Positions 46,801 to 57,620 of a stretch of DNA of 64,000 bases are shown piece by piece; positions within the stretch are counted from its first letter, which is position 1, and each line of letters starts with the position of its first letter. Source of the stretch: Wyeomyia smithii (taxonomy: Eukaryota; Arthropoda; Insecta; Diptera; Culicidae); the NCBI RefSeq assembly GCF_029784165.1, contig NC_073696.1, forward strand, positions 261,746,494 through 261,810,493, given 5' to 3'. The notes beneath the pieces were generated by a model that did no database searches, had not been told where the DNA came from, and saw nothing but the letters and a program-made list of their open reading frames with translations. A program made the position numbers and the translations under genes.

Positions 46801-49800
46801 AAACCAGGTAGCTGTTATTAAAAGACATTTTTTGCAGCTTTAATGAAGAATATTATAGTAAACATCTGTTGCAACTTTTCTAATGAAGAACATTATTGAA
46901 GTTGTCAAAGCATAAATCAAAATAAGTATATTTATAATGTGTAATTTGGTGTAAGAAGTTCAGGTGGTCCACTAAAGGAAGTGGTCTATATTAAGCAGAT
47001 CTACTCTATTTAGACGGTTGCCTATCTCTTAGCGATTACGTTGAAGTATTCAGAATTTGAATCAAAGCCATATTCTGAATTCTCCTTATTTTCACATACG
47101 AAACATGTTTAAATGCATAAAAATAGCAACTAATTGCAACAAAAATAAAATAACCAACATGTTAAAGCTTCAAAATCGATGAGTAATTTTAGAGCAAGAA
47201 GTCACATCACAGGTTAAGTGTTCGAAATTTGATGCAGTGCGGCATTAACTGGGTACCCGATCATACTCGGGATTCCCTATTAGTTCTAGTTGTTATGAAG
47301 GCTTCGAATTTACTGATTGGTTGCGCTCGAAAATTATCGTATTTATAACTTATTTTATTTCTGTTGATATTGCGGAGTATGGCGTGAATGATTAATGTTA
47401 GAGAATTTTATTCATAGCAAATAATAACACAGAAAATTCCTTTTTATCTTTCTGTTATTTTTTCTCTCTTCCGAACATTCTGGTCATCCCGTTTGTTGTC
47501 ATTTACATTTCATTCCTGACACATCCTTTTACTCTCTCTTTCTCACTGTCTCGCTTTCTCTTCCTCTGGCTGTTTCTTTTTTGTTTTTTATCCCCTTCTT
47601 CCTTACTTTTCGTTTCTCCTTTTTTCTTTTTTTTCTTCTCTCAACCCACCCCCTACTTTTCTCAATACTCATTCACATCACGGTTGATCATAGCAGATTG
47701 GACCTTTTGAAATACCTCTTCATTATTGTTTGCACGAAAGTTTGAAAATCACTACAAATGGCGACATAGCCGCTTTAGATTTTCCCAAAATATCCAACAG
47801 TCACAGCCATAGTGGAATTATCAATAATCATAACAAGTAGGTTTAAATCCCTACGAACGATAAGTCCTTATTGCGAAAGCAATCAAATCCTAACAATTAA
47901 AATTACAAATTTTTAACAGTGTTGAGAAGTCACCATTTGTGATTGGACACACATACTCATTACTTACTAATATTTTTCATAAATACTTAAGCTACCAACA
48001 AATCCCCCCCTTAAAAAAATTAATAATCATTGAAAGAAACAACGGTATAATAGAAACCTTTTCTTAAAAATTCGTCTATACCACCAACCTCTGCGTGTCA
48101 CCCTGCTTTTTTTCTACTCTATATAGACTCATTACAACGACCAGAGACATTGATTCTATTGTGATATTACCAAGGCGTTTTTCGTACTCCACACTTCATA
48201 TTAAGGCTTGTATCCGCATAATCCGGACAGCCGAAAAATGTAATAAATCACTTACAAAGCTTGTTCTTCATACATAACTATTTATTTCATAACTATGGGA
48301 TATGGTTCACAAATTCAAGGGTTAAAAACATCATTATTCTCCGTTAATGTAAAAATCTCGTACTTTGCGCTTTAATCCTTCCATTAGGTTTTATTCAGTC
48401 TCCTTGGTGATCTTGCTGGCAGCTCTGGTCCAGATTTGATGAAAATGTTTATCATCTTTGACATTCTGCTTCTTATTCCATTGTAAAGCAGACATTCGAC
48501 GAGGCAAATATTTTCAATATTTGATGCATAATTTATTTGCGTTAAATTTTTCTTCGGGCAAATAGAATTGTTCAGCTATTACACTATAACAAATATTTGA
48601 TTAAAACCCTGTTTGCTCGAACAAAATCAAAGTCTCCTCGCGCATTCTATAGCAAATATATTTGCTGCTAAACTGCGTGAGTAGCGTGTGGGTGCGCGAA
48701 GCGTAACACTACAGTTAACTGATGAAGTACCACTACTAAATCAGAACTTCTTTCGCATGAACAGGTAATTGTCATACCTTTTTCGAGTAGTTATCTCCGA
48801 GATTAAAAAGCAGCATTTTGTATAGCAATTTTGGTTAATGAACTTGAAGGTTTCACCGTCCTTCGGCGATTTTCTTTGATGAATCATATGATTGTCCGTG
48901 CTGTAATCCGTATTGTTAATAGGAAAGAAAGGAAACTTTGACTTGGAGTTTAAATAAAATATTTATTTCAAACCGCATTTTCAAAAAATCAAGCCAATTT
49001 TCATTGTACTATCGTATTAAGTGAACCTTGCTATTATGTTATTGAGTCCCGTGAAGAAATTAAATAAAAATAATTCAATGAAGAATGACTTGTAAATTGG
49101 GGTTTAATATTTTTAACAATTGAAGAAATCTAATCAGTTTCACATGTACTGGAAACTACAAGGACTACTCCAATCATGAAGAATAAAAACATTTGAGGTA
49201 AAGTTTCAAATCCATTCGCTGCCGTTCGCTCATACCAAATATCAGCATGAGCAACGAAAAAATTGAAGCAAATATTCGCTCAGTTGTGCCATCACTAGCA
49301 ATGAACGACATTAGACGAAACACGTATTTGCCTAATTTTTTGTTCAGCAAATACAACGGAAAATATTTTTTTACAAATAATTCCAGCAAATATTTTGATA
49401 TAACACGGGCAAACATTCATCATCATTTCAAGCAAATATTTGCTTCGTGTAATATCCACTTAACACAAGAAAATTTTGTCAAAAAATCGCAATACGATTT
49501 TCAAGCACGTGTTTTTGCCGTCAAATTTTGCTTCTCGTCGCGGTTAACGACTTTCTTAATTTTTAAAGACTTTGAAGTCCAGACCAGAACAATTGTTTGA
49601 TTTCTGGACGAATCCTGGTGACATTCCTACTTTTCGAGCCAAAGTTCGGATAGAGAGGTTCGGATTCCTTTCCAAAATTTTCTTCACCTTCCTGTCCATA
49701 GCACTATCCGCACGACCAATATTATTGTCACTTCTTGGTTTCCTTTCGAAACTTAAACGTCCAGAAAACCTTCTCAACACATCATGTTGAATGGGGTTTT

Positions 49801-51966
49801 GAGCAAATTAAGCTTTTTTGCGAGTTCACGTATCGAGAGATGAGAATTTTCAGTACGAACTAGATTCGTCCGCGCACGACTTTTTGTTCTTCGACATTTT
49901 GAGTACTGTTTACCAAATGTCAAAACAAATCAAAGTAGGCGAAGATATAGACCCCCAGCTATGTTTGAGTGTAAGGAGTCGCTCTGCTTGAATATTGCAA
50001 GAGTTACACATCTTCAAATCAAGTCCAGATTATTGCGGATACAAAACTTATTGGCAGTTTCACTATTGAAGTGAATGACATGCTTATTTTTTATATCTGT
50101 GCTTATGTGTAAGTTTTTGACTTTCCGTTACAAATTTAGCGTTCCTTCTGCCAATACCAATTCACAATTATAATTCCTTGAAGAGGGCTCAACGCTGAAC
50201 CTGTGGTCAATTTTATTATAAAAAGTCTCATATTTTGTCAAGAGCAAAGAAACCTCGTTTTTCCAACCAATATCGCGCCATAATTACAATTCCCTAAAGA
50301 GATTTGTTTTTACATTTCCGAACTGGATAAAGCGCATTCTAAAGAACGAAACGGTATATAATAATTATACTTTTTTCACACCAGCTATAATTATTATTCA
50401 CTGGTTATTCTAAAGTGTTCGAAGTTTGAATTAAAATGGTACCTTCGTATAAACCGAAAGTCGGATATTAAATTTTAAAATGATGTTTGCTGTTTCTTGA
50501 TCTTTGGATGTCAACCCGTTAAAAAAGCCCATAATATATGTTCGACCTTCACAGATTTTCTGAAACCGGAATTAGCTACATTTCATTTCAGAATATCGTG
50601 GAACATCGATTCCTGGTTTCTAAACGTTTGATTTTTGAACAGTTTCCTTAGTTTTACCCAGTTTCCTAAACCCAGAAGCTACCATTTTGGATTTGAATAT
50701 CAAACATCGATCTTTGGCCTATAGACTCGAGTTTATTGACTTCATTGTAATAGAGCAATAAATAATAAAACTAATTTACAGCTGTTTCTTCTGATCTTAA
50801 TTGTAAATCTGACCATGTGTAATGTGATTTTTATATTTCTTGGTAATAATTAGACTGTAGCATCTCGTTTCTTTTATGGTTCTCAATTCAGTCACAAAAA
50901 AAAAATCGGATGAAAATATTAAACCTCGAAAGTGCAGTGAGCATCGACTGTTTACGAGCGGTCGAATATATATTAAATTTCGCCGAACGATATGAAAAGC
51001 TTTAGAGCTTTAAGTGAAAAAAAAATGCAAATTGTAAAATAAAAAGTAGCCAAACATTAACAGACGAAAATTCACCAAACCAGTAACTATTCGAAAATTT
51101 GCAAAACAAAATCATTTTGCTGACCTATTCAATCAAAATTTAAAAAAAAAGTTGAGACTAATAAATGTTGCTTCAAACAGAAATGCTATAATACCACCAG
51201 TTACAAATCATAAAAATTCCTTAAAAATAAAGAAAAATGTGTCGGTTATATTGACAAGCTTAAACGATCCAGAAATAAAATGGCAGCTGGGTGGTACTTT
51301 TTCATATTAAAAACATGAAGTTAAGATCTTTGTACGCGGATGTCAACTAAATTGTCGTTTGAGATTTCACAAAATCTCTTTTCGCAATTTTACTTTATTA
51401 TTCAAAAAATACTCTATCACTAACTGTAAGAATATTTTCCAGATCTGAGCAAGAAATCTGCACTGTCAACCTCGGCAGCTCTGAAAAGCAAACGTGTGCG
51501 AACCATCTTCACTCCGGAGCAGCTTGAAAGACTGGAGGCTGAATTTGAACGTCAACAATATATGGTTGGCCCGGAGCGACTATATTTGGCGCATACCCTG
51601 CAGCTTACAGAGGCACAGGTGAGAACCCTTCCGGATAAAAATTTACAAACAGTTATCAAGTTCAACCATTCGTAGGTCAAGGTGTGGTTTCAAAACCGAC
51701 GGATAAAATGGCGTAAACACCATTTGGAAATCACTCAACAGCGCCTAGCTCTGATACGACAACGGCAGATTGCCAACGGTGTAGTTCCGTCCCAAATTGG
51801 TTCAACTGGAGAACATGCGGCTTCCCCGCCAGCTGGCGGAACGCTTCAAACTATGGCCGGAGGACGCACGGTACTCGATACATCCGGTGCGGGTACTGAT
51901 TCACCGGAACTGACCATCTGTACAGATTCACTAGATGCAAGAAGCGTTAGTGAGAGCGATGATTGA
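42768..51966 (+). CDS. Not: NOT-family homeobox transcription factor (three exons joined)
   Basis: Spliced product of 42768-43824, 51443-51618 and 51676-51966: 507 residues. The homeodomain (residues 368-427) reads KRVRTIFTPEQLERLEAEFE near its start and VKVWFQNRRIKWRKHH at its end. The FTPEQLERLE helix 1, QQYMVG before helix 2 and RIKWRKHH after helix 3 mark the NOT group (vertebrate Noto/flh, Drosophila CG18599) rather than EMX. Gln50 is present. An eh1 motif FTIAAILGL (148-156) would recruit Groucho, so the protein is probably a repressor acting in the nucleus. The gene is a developmental regulator by family knowledge. Start ATG 42768 is chosen because TAA lies in frame at 42720 and no earlier ATG exists. 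Likely 3' signal: ATTAAA near 52608, weak. Confidence 0.93.
45565..46102. mobile_element. hAT-type non-autonomous element with two internal tandem units
   Basis: Termini CGAGGGGCGAGACAG and, inverted, CGAGGGGTAAGACAG; perfect 8-bp duplication TTTGGACC at 45557-45564 and 46103-46110. Nearly all the inside is two head-to-tail units of about 249 bp (45581-45829, 45830-46087) sharing TTTATCTGAGTTRCTCTT, GAGACCGAGYAACATTCATR and GAGAGTTACTCAGATTTGCT. It lies inside the pogo-like copy 2. Such internal tandem units can seed satellites. Confidence 0.8.
46122..46517 (-). pseudogene. pogo-like transposase N-terminal region (copy 2)
   Basis: 131-codon minus-strand frame. KKYTEAAVTECLQAIKSGVS then TREARRRSNFPRSTVMFR is the psq helix-turn-helix with its Pro-Arg-Ser-Thr turn. 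KGKHTALTAAEEDSFFRWI and ARKGFPITKERVQSTV match the second DNA-binding segment seen in pogo/Tigger and jerky proteins. The frame then degrades at the nested insertion. No DDE domain, hence not a transposase by itself; a host-recruited role is possible but nothing suggests it. Confidence 0.75.
47448..47660. repeat. Pyrimidine-rich tract
   Basis: About 200 bp of mainly C and T (TCTCTCTTTCTCACTG, CTTTCTCTTCCTCTGG and similar) in intron 1. It has no unit period. It may be a relic of a repeat tail or a splicing-factor binding tract. Confidence 0.5.
47832..48020 (+). mobile_element. Jockey-clade LINE 3' UTR fragment
   Basis: Matches 25418-25603 of the full-length copy (ACAAGTAGGTTTAAATCCC to CAAATCCCCCCCTTAAAAAAA), ending in an A-run. 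AATAATCAT occurs at both flanks, consistent with a short target duplication. It is a dead-on-arrival 5'-truncated insertion. Confidence 0.85.
48500..48700. repeat. CAAATATTTG-rich repeat block (locus 1)
   Basis: Several AGCAAATATTTGC-like palindromes or half-sites in 200 bp. Shared with 49235-49470 and 57355-57600; see the hunt section. Confidence 0.4.
49235..49470. repeat. CAAATATTTG-rich repeat block (locus 2)
   Basis: Contains GAAGCAAATATTCGC, CAGCAAATATTTTG and CATTTCAAGCAAATATTTGC. The last phrase returns at 56895-56912 (CATTTCAAGCAAATATCTGC), showing common origin. The overlapping open frames are not gene-like. Confidence 0.45.
49556..49897 (-). pseudogene. mariner-family transposase N-terminus remnant
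   Basis: Minus strand from an MSKNKKS start at 49897 that soon hits a stop; the better frame is 49780-49556 with a SERKPRSD-like linker, AMDRKVKKILERNPNLSIRT and LARKVGMSPGFVQK. This matches the second helix-turn-helix of mariner-type transposases (MDRK..K....NPN.S.R.LA.K.G.S...VQ). The frame ends after about 75 codons and no catalytic domain follows. Confidence 0.75.
51443..51618 (+). CDS. Not: Homeobox gene, coding exon 2
   Basis: Begins by completing Asp353 and encodes LSKKSALSTSAALKSKRVRT through LQLTEAQ, i.e. homeodomain residues 1-44 (helices 1 and 2). Acceptor TTTTCCAG and donor CAG/GTGAGA fit consensus, and the frame is kept with the exons on both sides. Confidence 0.93.
51619..51675 (+). 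other. Intron 2 of the homeobox gene, 57 bp
   Basis: GTGAGA ... CGTAG, phase 0, in the size class of the shortest fly and mosquito introns. It falls between homeodomain residues 44 and 45, an intron site shared by many homeobox genes. Confidence 0.9.
51676..51966 (+). CDS. Not: Homeobox gene, coding exon 3
   Basis: Encodes VKVWFQNRRIKWRKHHLEIT (recognition helix, residues 45 on) and an 80-residue tail rich in Gly, Ser and Thr, ending SLDARSVSESDD before TGA at 51964-51966. The Asn51 and Arg53 DNA contacts are in place. Confidence 0.93.
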   Translation, partial: VKVWFQNRRIKWRKHHLEITQQRLALIRQRQIANGVVPSQIGSTGEHAASPPAGGTLQTMAGGRTVLDTSGAGTDSPELTICTDSLDARSVSESDD

Positions 51967-54126
51967 AAATATATCGAACTATTGAAAAACAAGTGTGGTG
52001 AGCGCTGCAGCGCAGTGCAAGAAACTTAAAAAAATGTAATTTAATACAGGGACTATCCTAGACATTGTAGATGTTGGATAATTATTGGCGTAGATTGTAT
52101 AAGTAGTCACGAGTATATTTGAAATGTTTTTTTTTATAAGACGTTAGAAAGAAATTCTTCCTTGAACTTACCTTTTCACAATATGTTCCCAATCTCATAC
52201 GAATAGCACTAAAAATCTGAATTCTTTTTAAAAATGGTCTCAGTTAGGGGCATAAAATACATCGTATTCTAAATTAATTTTCATTGCATGAAAAAATCAA
52301 CCAGTAAATTGAAAATGGATTTGTTTTTTTTTACATAACGTTTACACGGCACAATACAAAAAATGCATTTGGTTACTAGAGGGTTAAGAAGGATCAAAGA
52401 AAGCGAAAAAAGGAGTACATTTGGTCGGTATGCAGCCAAACCAAAACCAAGCGCCAAAAAAAAATTTCCAGTATTCGGCGTTCCCACAAGTTGCTGAAGA
52501 TAATTTTTAATATACATATTATCTTTATGAACTGCTCAAATGATTTCGTTTTTCCATGAAAAATAGATTATTAGTTTGAAAACCCATTGGTAACAATAAC
52601 TCATTTTATTAAAAAATGGTGCTTGGTACCCTAACAAGCAATTTTGTCGGATAGCAGCTTATTGAGGTTTATTTCAGCTGAAATTTGCCTAATAGCAGCT
52701 TGAGAAGCTAAAATGCAAGGGGTCCGCGAGTCTTTCTTAAGGGGGCCACGAAGCTCTTGGCAAATTTGACAGGTAATCTAAATTTCTTTCTATAGATTCC
52801 TCTGTGAAGGCGGATTTTCAACTCTTCTATGTACTAGGACCAAAACGTGGAACAAATTAGACTTGATGACGATATGAGACTGAAAAGGCAGCGTCGTATT
52901 GCAAAACTTGTATCTGAAATTCTTCTGGGGGGCTGGAAGCTATTTGAGCTTCGCATAGGGGCCGCGACAATCTCTTGTGTTTAGCAACAGGAGCAGCGAA
53001 GCCAAAAAGGTTCATTTTATTTTATTTTTTTTTTGCGAGTCGGATTATTTCGCACGAAAAGTTCTTGCAATTGTAACTCCTGGACCCGGCCAACTGTTGT
53101 CCTACTTCTTCTTTTCAAAAATCAGAATTTTCGAAAATTATCAAAATTTTTATTTAACGGGTAAAATGACAGTTACAGTATGTAGTTGCAAACAAAGTCC
53201 ATTTCGATTTGCAGGTAAGTGTATAGTGTCGCAGACCAAGCAATTACAGCAACATTGTATACTACAGTACACAGACGCTATGAGTTAATAGTTTGTGGAG
53301 GTTCCTGGAACTCAGGTAAGAAAATGTTACGCATTAAGGATATCGCTTTCAGATGGATTTCCTCCGAACGTGCTCGAGCGGGTACCGGCAACGCAAGCAA
53401 ATTTTCACTACTAATCAACCAAGCAGACATTGCTCCGTACCTATGCCTTATACATCGCTCTAGACTTGCTTTTGCCACATCCGCATGTCTATAATATGCA
53501 GACCCTTCAGTTCTGCTCTGCGTTTGACATTTAAATGACAACTGCGTAACCAGTTCGTGTGTATGCGTGTGTTTATCGCAGCGTTTTTCCTGCTGGCTGG
53601 CTGAGTTTTCCTGAAAACGTTGAAAACAAACAAGTTGCGCTCGTCAGGGTGTGTGTGAGTCCGATTCAAAGAAAAGAAAAAAAAAACACTGACAGCAGTA
53701 TAACAAACTGCATAAGTGGCTCGCAGTCGTCGTATAGTGAAGTGACAGAGGAGGCCATCATCTTCGGATTCGGGACAGACAGACGAAGAGTGTTGTTTTT
53801 CATAATCCAGAAAAAAACGCGAAATTTTGCCATATTTTGTGCAATACTGTTCGAAATATTTGGCCGAGAAAAAGTTAATGAAGTTTGTGCGCTTTTAATT
53901 GCTTCCAGGTATCTTAAGAAACGTTTGAGTGTGAAATTAAAATTGGAAAGGCAAAAATTGCTAGCAAGAAAAAAGGTGTCGACACATTCGTGTACTCTGA
54001 TGGATGACCCTGATTTTTATCCGTATTAATCCAGGGATCTTTCATATAATATTAACTTAGAAACAGTGTGAATTATTAAGCCCAGCTATTTTTCTTGAGG
54101 AAGTTGCTCTTTTCTCGTTTTTGCAG
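51967..54126. other. Intergenic region and probable tankyrase upstream sequence
   Basis: First part should include the homeobox 3' UTR; no AATAAA is seen, only an ATTAAA near 52608. From about 53500 the sequence becomes leader-like (initiator-like TCAGTT at 53507-53512; GTAGTGAAGTGACAG-type text near 53740), suggesting a tankyrase start site or untranslated exon. Not certain. Confidence 0.35.
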
Positions 54127-54535
54127 TACATACGGTCGATTTTGAAAGTAGGCCTCAAGTAGTATCGATTGTCTCACAATGGCGAATTGTTGAAACCAAA
54201 TTGCGAAGCGAAAAGGGAGATGTTTTTTTTTCTTTCATCAAATGGTTATGAAATTAACGGAACTCAAATGGAACCGTAGTGTTTGGATGTGTAATTTGCT
54301 GCGTAACGTTTGTACGGCACGTGCAATTCGATAATTGATAATAAATTTCCATGAGGTAAATTAAATCTCATTGGAAAGTGCCAGCGAAGAACTGAAGAAA
54401 ATCGACCTGATTCGTTAGGAGCAGCTACTGTGTTGCCCTGAAAGAATAGTACCTATTTAGTTCCAATGCTTCAGGTGTCCGGTTTCCGGAGCAAGTTCAG
54501 CAAAGCTGGAACCGTCTGATATTGGTTTGTGGGAA
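54127..54535 (+). promoter_or_regulatory. Tnks: Probable 5' UTR of tankyrase
   Basis: A TTTTCTCGTTTTTGCAG acceptor-like sequence ends at 54126, which would make 409 nt of 5' UTR in the coding exon. An in-frame TAG at 54458 and no in-frame ATG after it support the start at 54536. An out-of-frame ATG lies at 54466. Confidence 0.35.
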
Positions 54536-54803
54536 ATGTCCTCCTCGGCAGGACACCATCTGTCGGCACTGCAATCGTCCGGAGGGAGCAACGGAAGCGG
54601 TGCCGTGACGTCCGGTGGCAGCACCCGTTCAATGCTTTCCGTGAATCTAGAGGCAGCCGCGATGGCTAGTGATCCCCTAAGAGATTTATTTGAGGCTTGC
54701 AAAACGGGCGATCTGGTCAAGGTGAAAAAGCTGATTACAACGCAAACCGTGAACGCTCGAGACACAGCTGGCAGGAAGTCTACGCCACTACATTTTGCGG
54801 CAG
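54536..54803 (+). CDS. Tnks: Tankyrase, first coding exon (partial gene)
   Basis: Tankyrases are ankyrin-repeat, SAM-domain poly-ADP-ribosyltransferases that mark partners such as Axin for turnover. This exon encodes 89 residues plus one base: a Ser/Gly-rich leader (MSSSAGHHLSALQSSGGSNG onward), then DPLRDLFEACKTGDLVKVKK, LITTQTVNARDTAGRKSTPL and HFAA, which is the start of the first ankyrin repeat and is very close to fly and human tankyrase. The donor CAG/GTAAGA at 54803/54804 splits the Gly codon of HFAAG, as expected from the family sequence. The remaining ankyrin clusters, SAM and PARP domains are beyond 64000. Confidence 0.93.
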
Positions 54804-56889
54804 GTAAGAGCGAATCTGTTTTCCTAGGAACGAATCCATTTCAATAATTTCTGAGTGTTTGATAGCTCGGCTATTTCAAGTCCGATTAGTATCGGCGAAG
54901 TCATTCAAAATATTTTTTTCTTTTTCTTAGTAAATCATTGTGAGCGCACAGTTGTTTTTAAAGTGAAGTGAAGTGATCTGTTATTTTGGATAAATCCTAC
55001 GATAGCTCCTTGTTGTAGATTTGCAATAAAAACAAAATTTTATAGTTCACACTAAAATGACTTCATGGAAGTCACTGTGTGTGTGTGACTTGAGCAAATT
55101 TGCGGATTAATCGGATGACACACCAACTGATTTTGAAACACAGGTTTATGGTATAATAAATATAGTATTTTATCATACTCTCTTATAGAATGCTTCATTA
55201 ACATCAATTTATTATCAAATCCGCAAACCTTTACTTTTATGCAAGTAGAAAAAGCTATTTGTCAGAATAGATCAATTTGACCATGCAAAATCATGTCAGA
55301 TTTAGAGAGTCAGATTTTTTTTTTCTAATTAATTTTCCAGAACACAAAAAATCCATCTAAATATTAAAAAAAAAGGTTTTCGATTATTTTTCATTATCCC
55401 TTGTTATCTTTGATGGCATGAGGTGGTGGTATATTTGTGATATGCATAATAAAAAAATGGCAAAATAACAAAGATTAAAGCAATATTTGTTGCTATTATA
55501 AAACCATGTTTACCAAGAGCAGCTTCGTCAAAATTCATTAGTCAGTTTTCGAGATTAGCTTGTTGCTGGATCTTTGTTGGAGATAAATTTTTGATGAAAA
55601 AACTTTGCTTCTCTACTCGATTAAAACAAAAACAGAAACGCTGGCGGACTTGTTGCCAAACTACAAACAATCGTACTAAGCTTGCCAAATCGATTTAACC
55701 TTCCTTCCTTCTCCACGTCGCACCACCAATTCGCCACAGAAAACTCGCTCAGTTTGAGATCGAATCTGTGGTAACATTTCAAGGTAACAAATGCAAACAT
55801 TTCCTTGGGTTTTGATGATGTGGCGAGTTGTCAGTCTCATTCAGCTGAACTTAAGCATGGTAAATCCCAATAAAGGATTTTTTTTTGTCAGTTATCTTAC
55901 GCTGTGATGTTAATCAAGCCATTATGAATTCTATAATTTCAAGCAAAGCACGTTTTCGCAGTGCCGGTGATTAACACACTTACCAAACGGCTGCGAATAC
56001 CAGTTTCCACAGTACTGTGCTGTGCTGTGCTGCGGCGGGTGTCTTGATCTTGACTGCGGTGCAGCCACAGAATATGTAAACACAATAGACGCCTATGTGG
56101 TGGCAAAGCGCCTCGATTGATTGACTCGCCCGAATCTCGGGGGGTTTCACTTTTCAAACCCCGTAAGTAGAGATAATAGCCAAAGCTGGCTAATTCTCAG
56201 CCGGTCATCACGAGCCGCGCGCAATCGCCTTTCGCTCTCTCGCTTTGTTTACGGACTTTAATTTAAATGCAGAGACCTCACAGCCACAAGCGTCCGGCAC
56301 GGAAACCTATTGTTGTGCGGTTAGGCTTCCTATACCTACCTTCTGTGCACATTAACACAAATAGTTGTTTTCTTCTGTTTTGTTTTATTTACCTGGCCGA
56401 TGAAGAGATGTAGCATAAACGTTGTGCGAAACGAGTTGATACTGTGCCTAAGTTGTTTGCATATTTTTACCTTTTAATGTCACTACTACTCATCGAACTC
56501 GATGAATCACTATGGCCAAGCCACATGTTTGTTATAATTTAAATTTAATCTAAATATTTCTTTGATTTTATAGAAGGTTTATTCCACGAGTTTTTATAGC
56601 ATCTACAAATTTGTTGCAATCATATTTCTGTATAAATTGAACATATAAAAAATGCTTTAATATTTTTTTCAAAAATCAAAATGACACTTTTGGGAGATTT
56701 GCCGCAAAGTTAAGATCTGGTCCAATGTTGACCGGCTCTTCACGAAACCAGTTTGATAACATCCCACAAATCCACTTACAAGTGGATACGGAACTTTCGG
56801 TCATCACAGAATACTTGCTTCCCCATGGACACATTGCGCCTCGCAGCACGAAATCTAGTTTCTGGAAGAACTTCCAGTAGAACAAACTG

Positions 56890-57610
56890 ACCGTCATTTC
56901 AAGCAAATATCTGCTTCGTCAAATGCCCGCTTTAGTGTCACCATACAGTTCGATGACGTCAGCATTGCGTATTTAGTTTGATTGCATTATTGTATAAAAA
57001 CTGTATTTTATCATGAGATAGTTTCTGAGGAACTCGTGAATCCCGGGATCCTGGGAATCAATATTTTTTACCCGGGAACAGGTATTTCCCGGGAAATCGT
57101 TCTCGGGATTGCAAACCCTAGTACTGCTGTTTTAAGTCCCGAATACAGTACTTCGATGTTCAGAATCCTGACTGTGCTAACGGTGCTAACAAGAACAACG
57201 TTGTTTCAAGCCGCTCGGGATTCCCGAATTCCTTGAAAAATTCCGCAAGATTTACTAAAGTTTTCTATGCAAAAGTGCAATAAAACTGAATACCCTATCA
57301 AAACACGAAACTGACGTCGTCAAACTGTATAGCAGCACTCAAGTGGCTATAACACTGAGCAAATATTTGTTATTTGTTCGCCTTTTAAGATCAAAATATT
57401 TGCTTCAATTTTTTGTCAAAAATATTTGCTGTCTTTTTCAGCAAACGGAAAATCAGGCCAGTATATTTTTTTAACTCGCCGTAAATTTTTTACCTCGCAT
57501 CGTGTAATGGCATAGCGAATATATTTGATAAAAATGATCTAAGATGTTTTGCTTTGAACAGCTTTCAGTACAGAGTTTTGGGGCAAATATTTGCTATATA
57601 GTGTAAGAGT
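56890..57610. repeat. CAAATATTTG-rich repeat with an inner inverted-repeat element (locus 3)
   Basis: Outer parts carry AGCAAATATCTGC (56899) and several CAAATATTTG sites (57355-57600). Between them 56936-56968 and 57303-57336 are imperfect inverted repeats around CATACAGTT..ATGACGTC, enclosing CCCGGGA-rich text. This looks like one MITE inserted into another. Confidence 0.45.
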
Positions 57611-57620
57611 ATATCATATA

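Larger units (their letters stand above)
45329..47006 (-). mobile_element. pogo-like element, larger copy (copy 2)
   Basis: Ends AGTAGGGTATAACTGCCTTT at the left and, inverted, GAGTAGATCTGC at the right, with TA on both sides (45327-45328, 47007-47008). Internally it matches copy 1 at 37273-37961 plus about 1 kb more, of which 538 bp is a nested hAT-type insertion. A transposase N-terminus is on the minus strand. The catalytic domain is missing, so it is non-autonomous. Confidence 0.75.
43825..51442 (+). other. Intron 1 of the homeobox gene, 7.6 kb
   Basis: GTAAGT donor; acceptor ATTTTCCAG/AT at 51441-51442, phase 1. Filled with transposons listed separately: a pogo-like element, a hAT-type element, a jockey 3' end and a mariner remnant. 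44360-44870 carries two diverged copies of a paragraph with GAGCTGGCTAAKGGCAC. Apart from these, 47020-47830 and 50000-51440 show no recognised feature. Confidence 0.85.

Noticed and set aside
48042..48052. ACGGTATAAT after the jockey fragment at 47832 as a shared target site with the full-length element
   Set aside because: It lies about 20 bp outside the fragment, whose own flanks are AATAATCAT; the resemblance to the AACGGTATAATGA duplication is probably chance.
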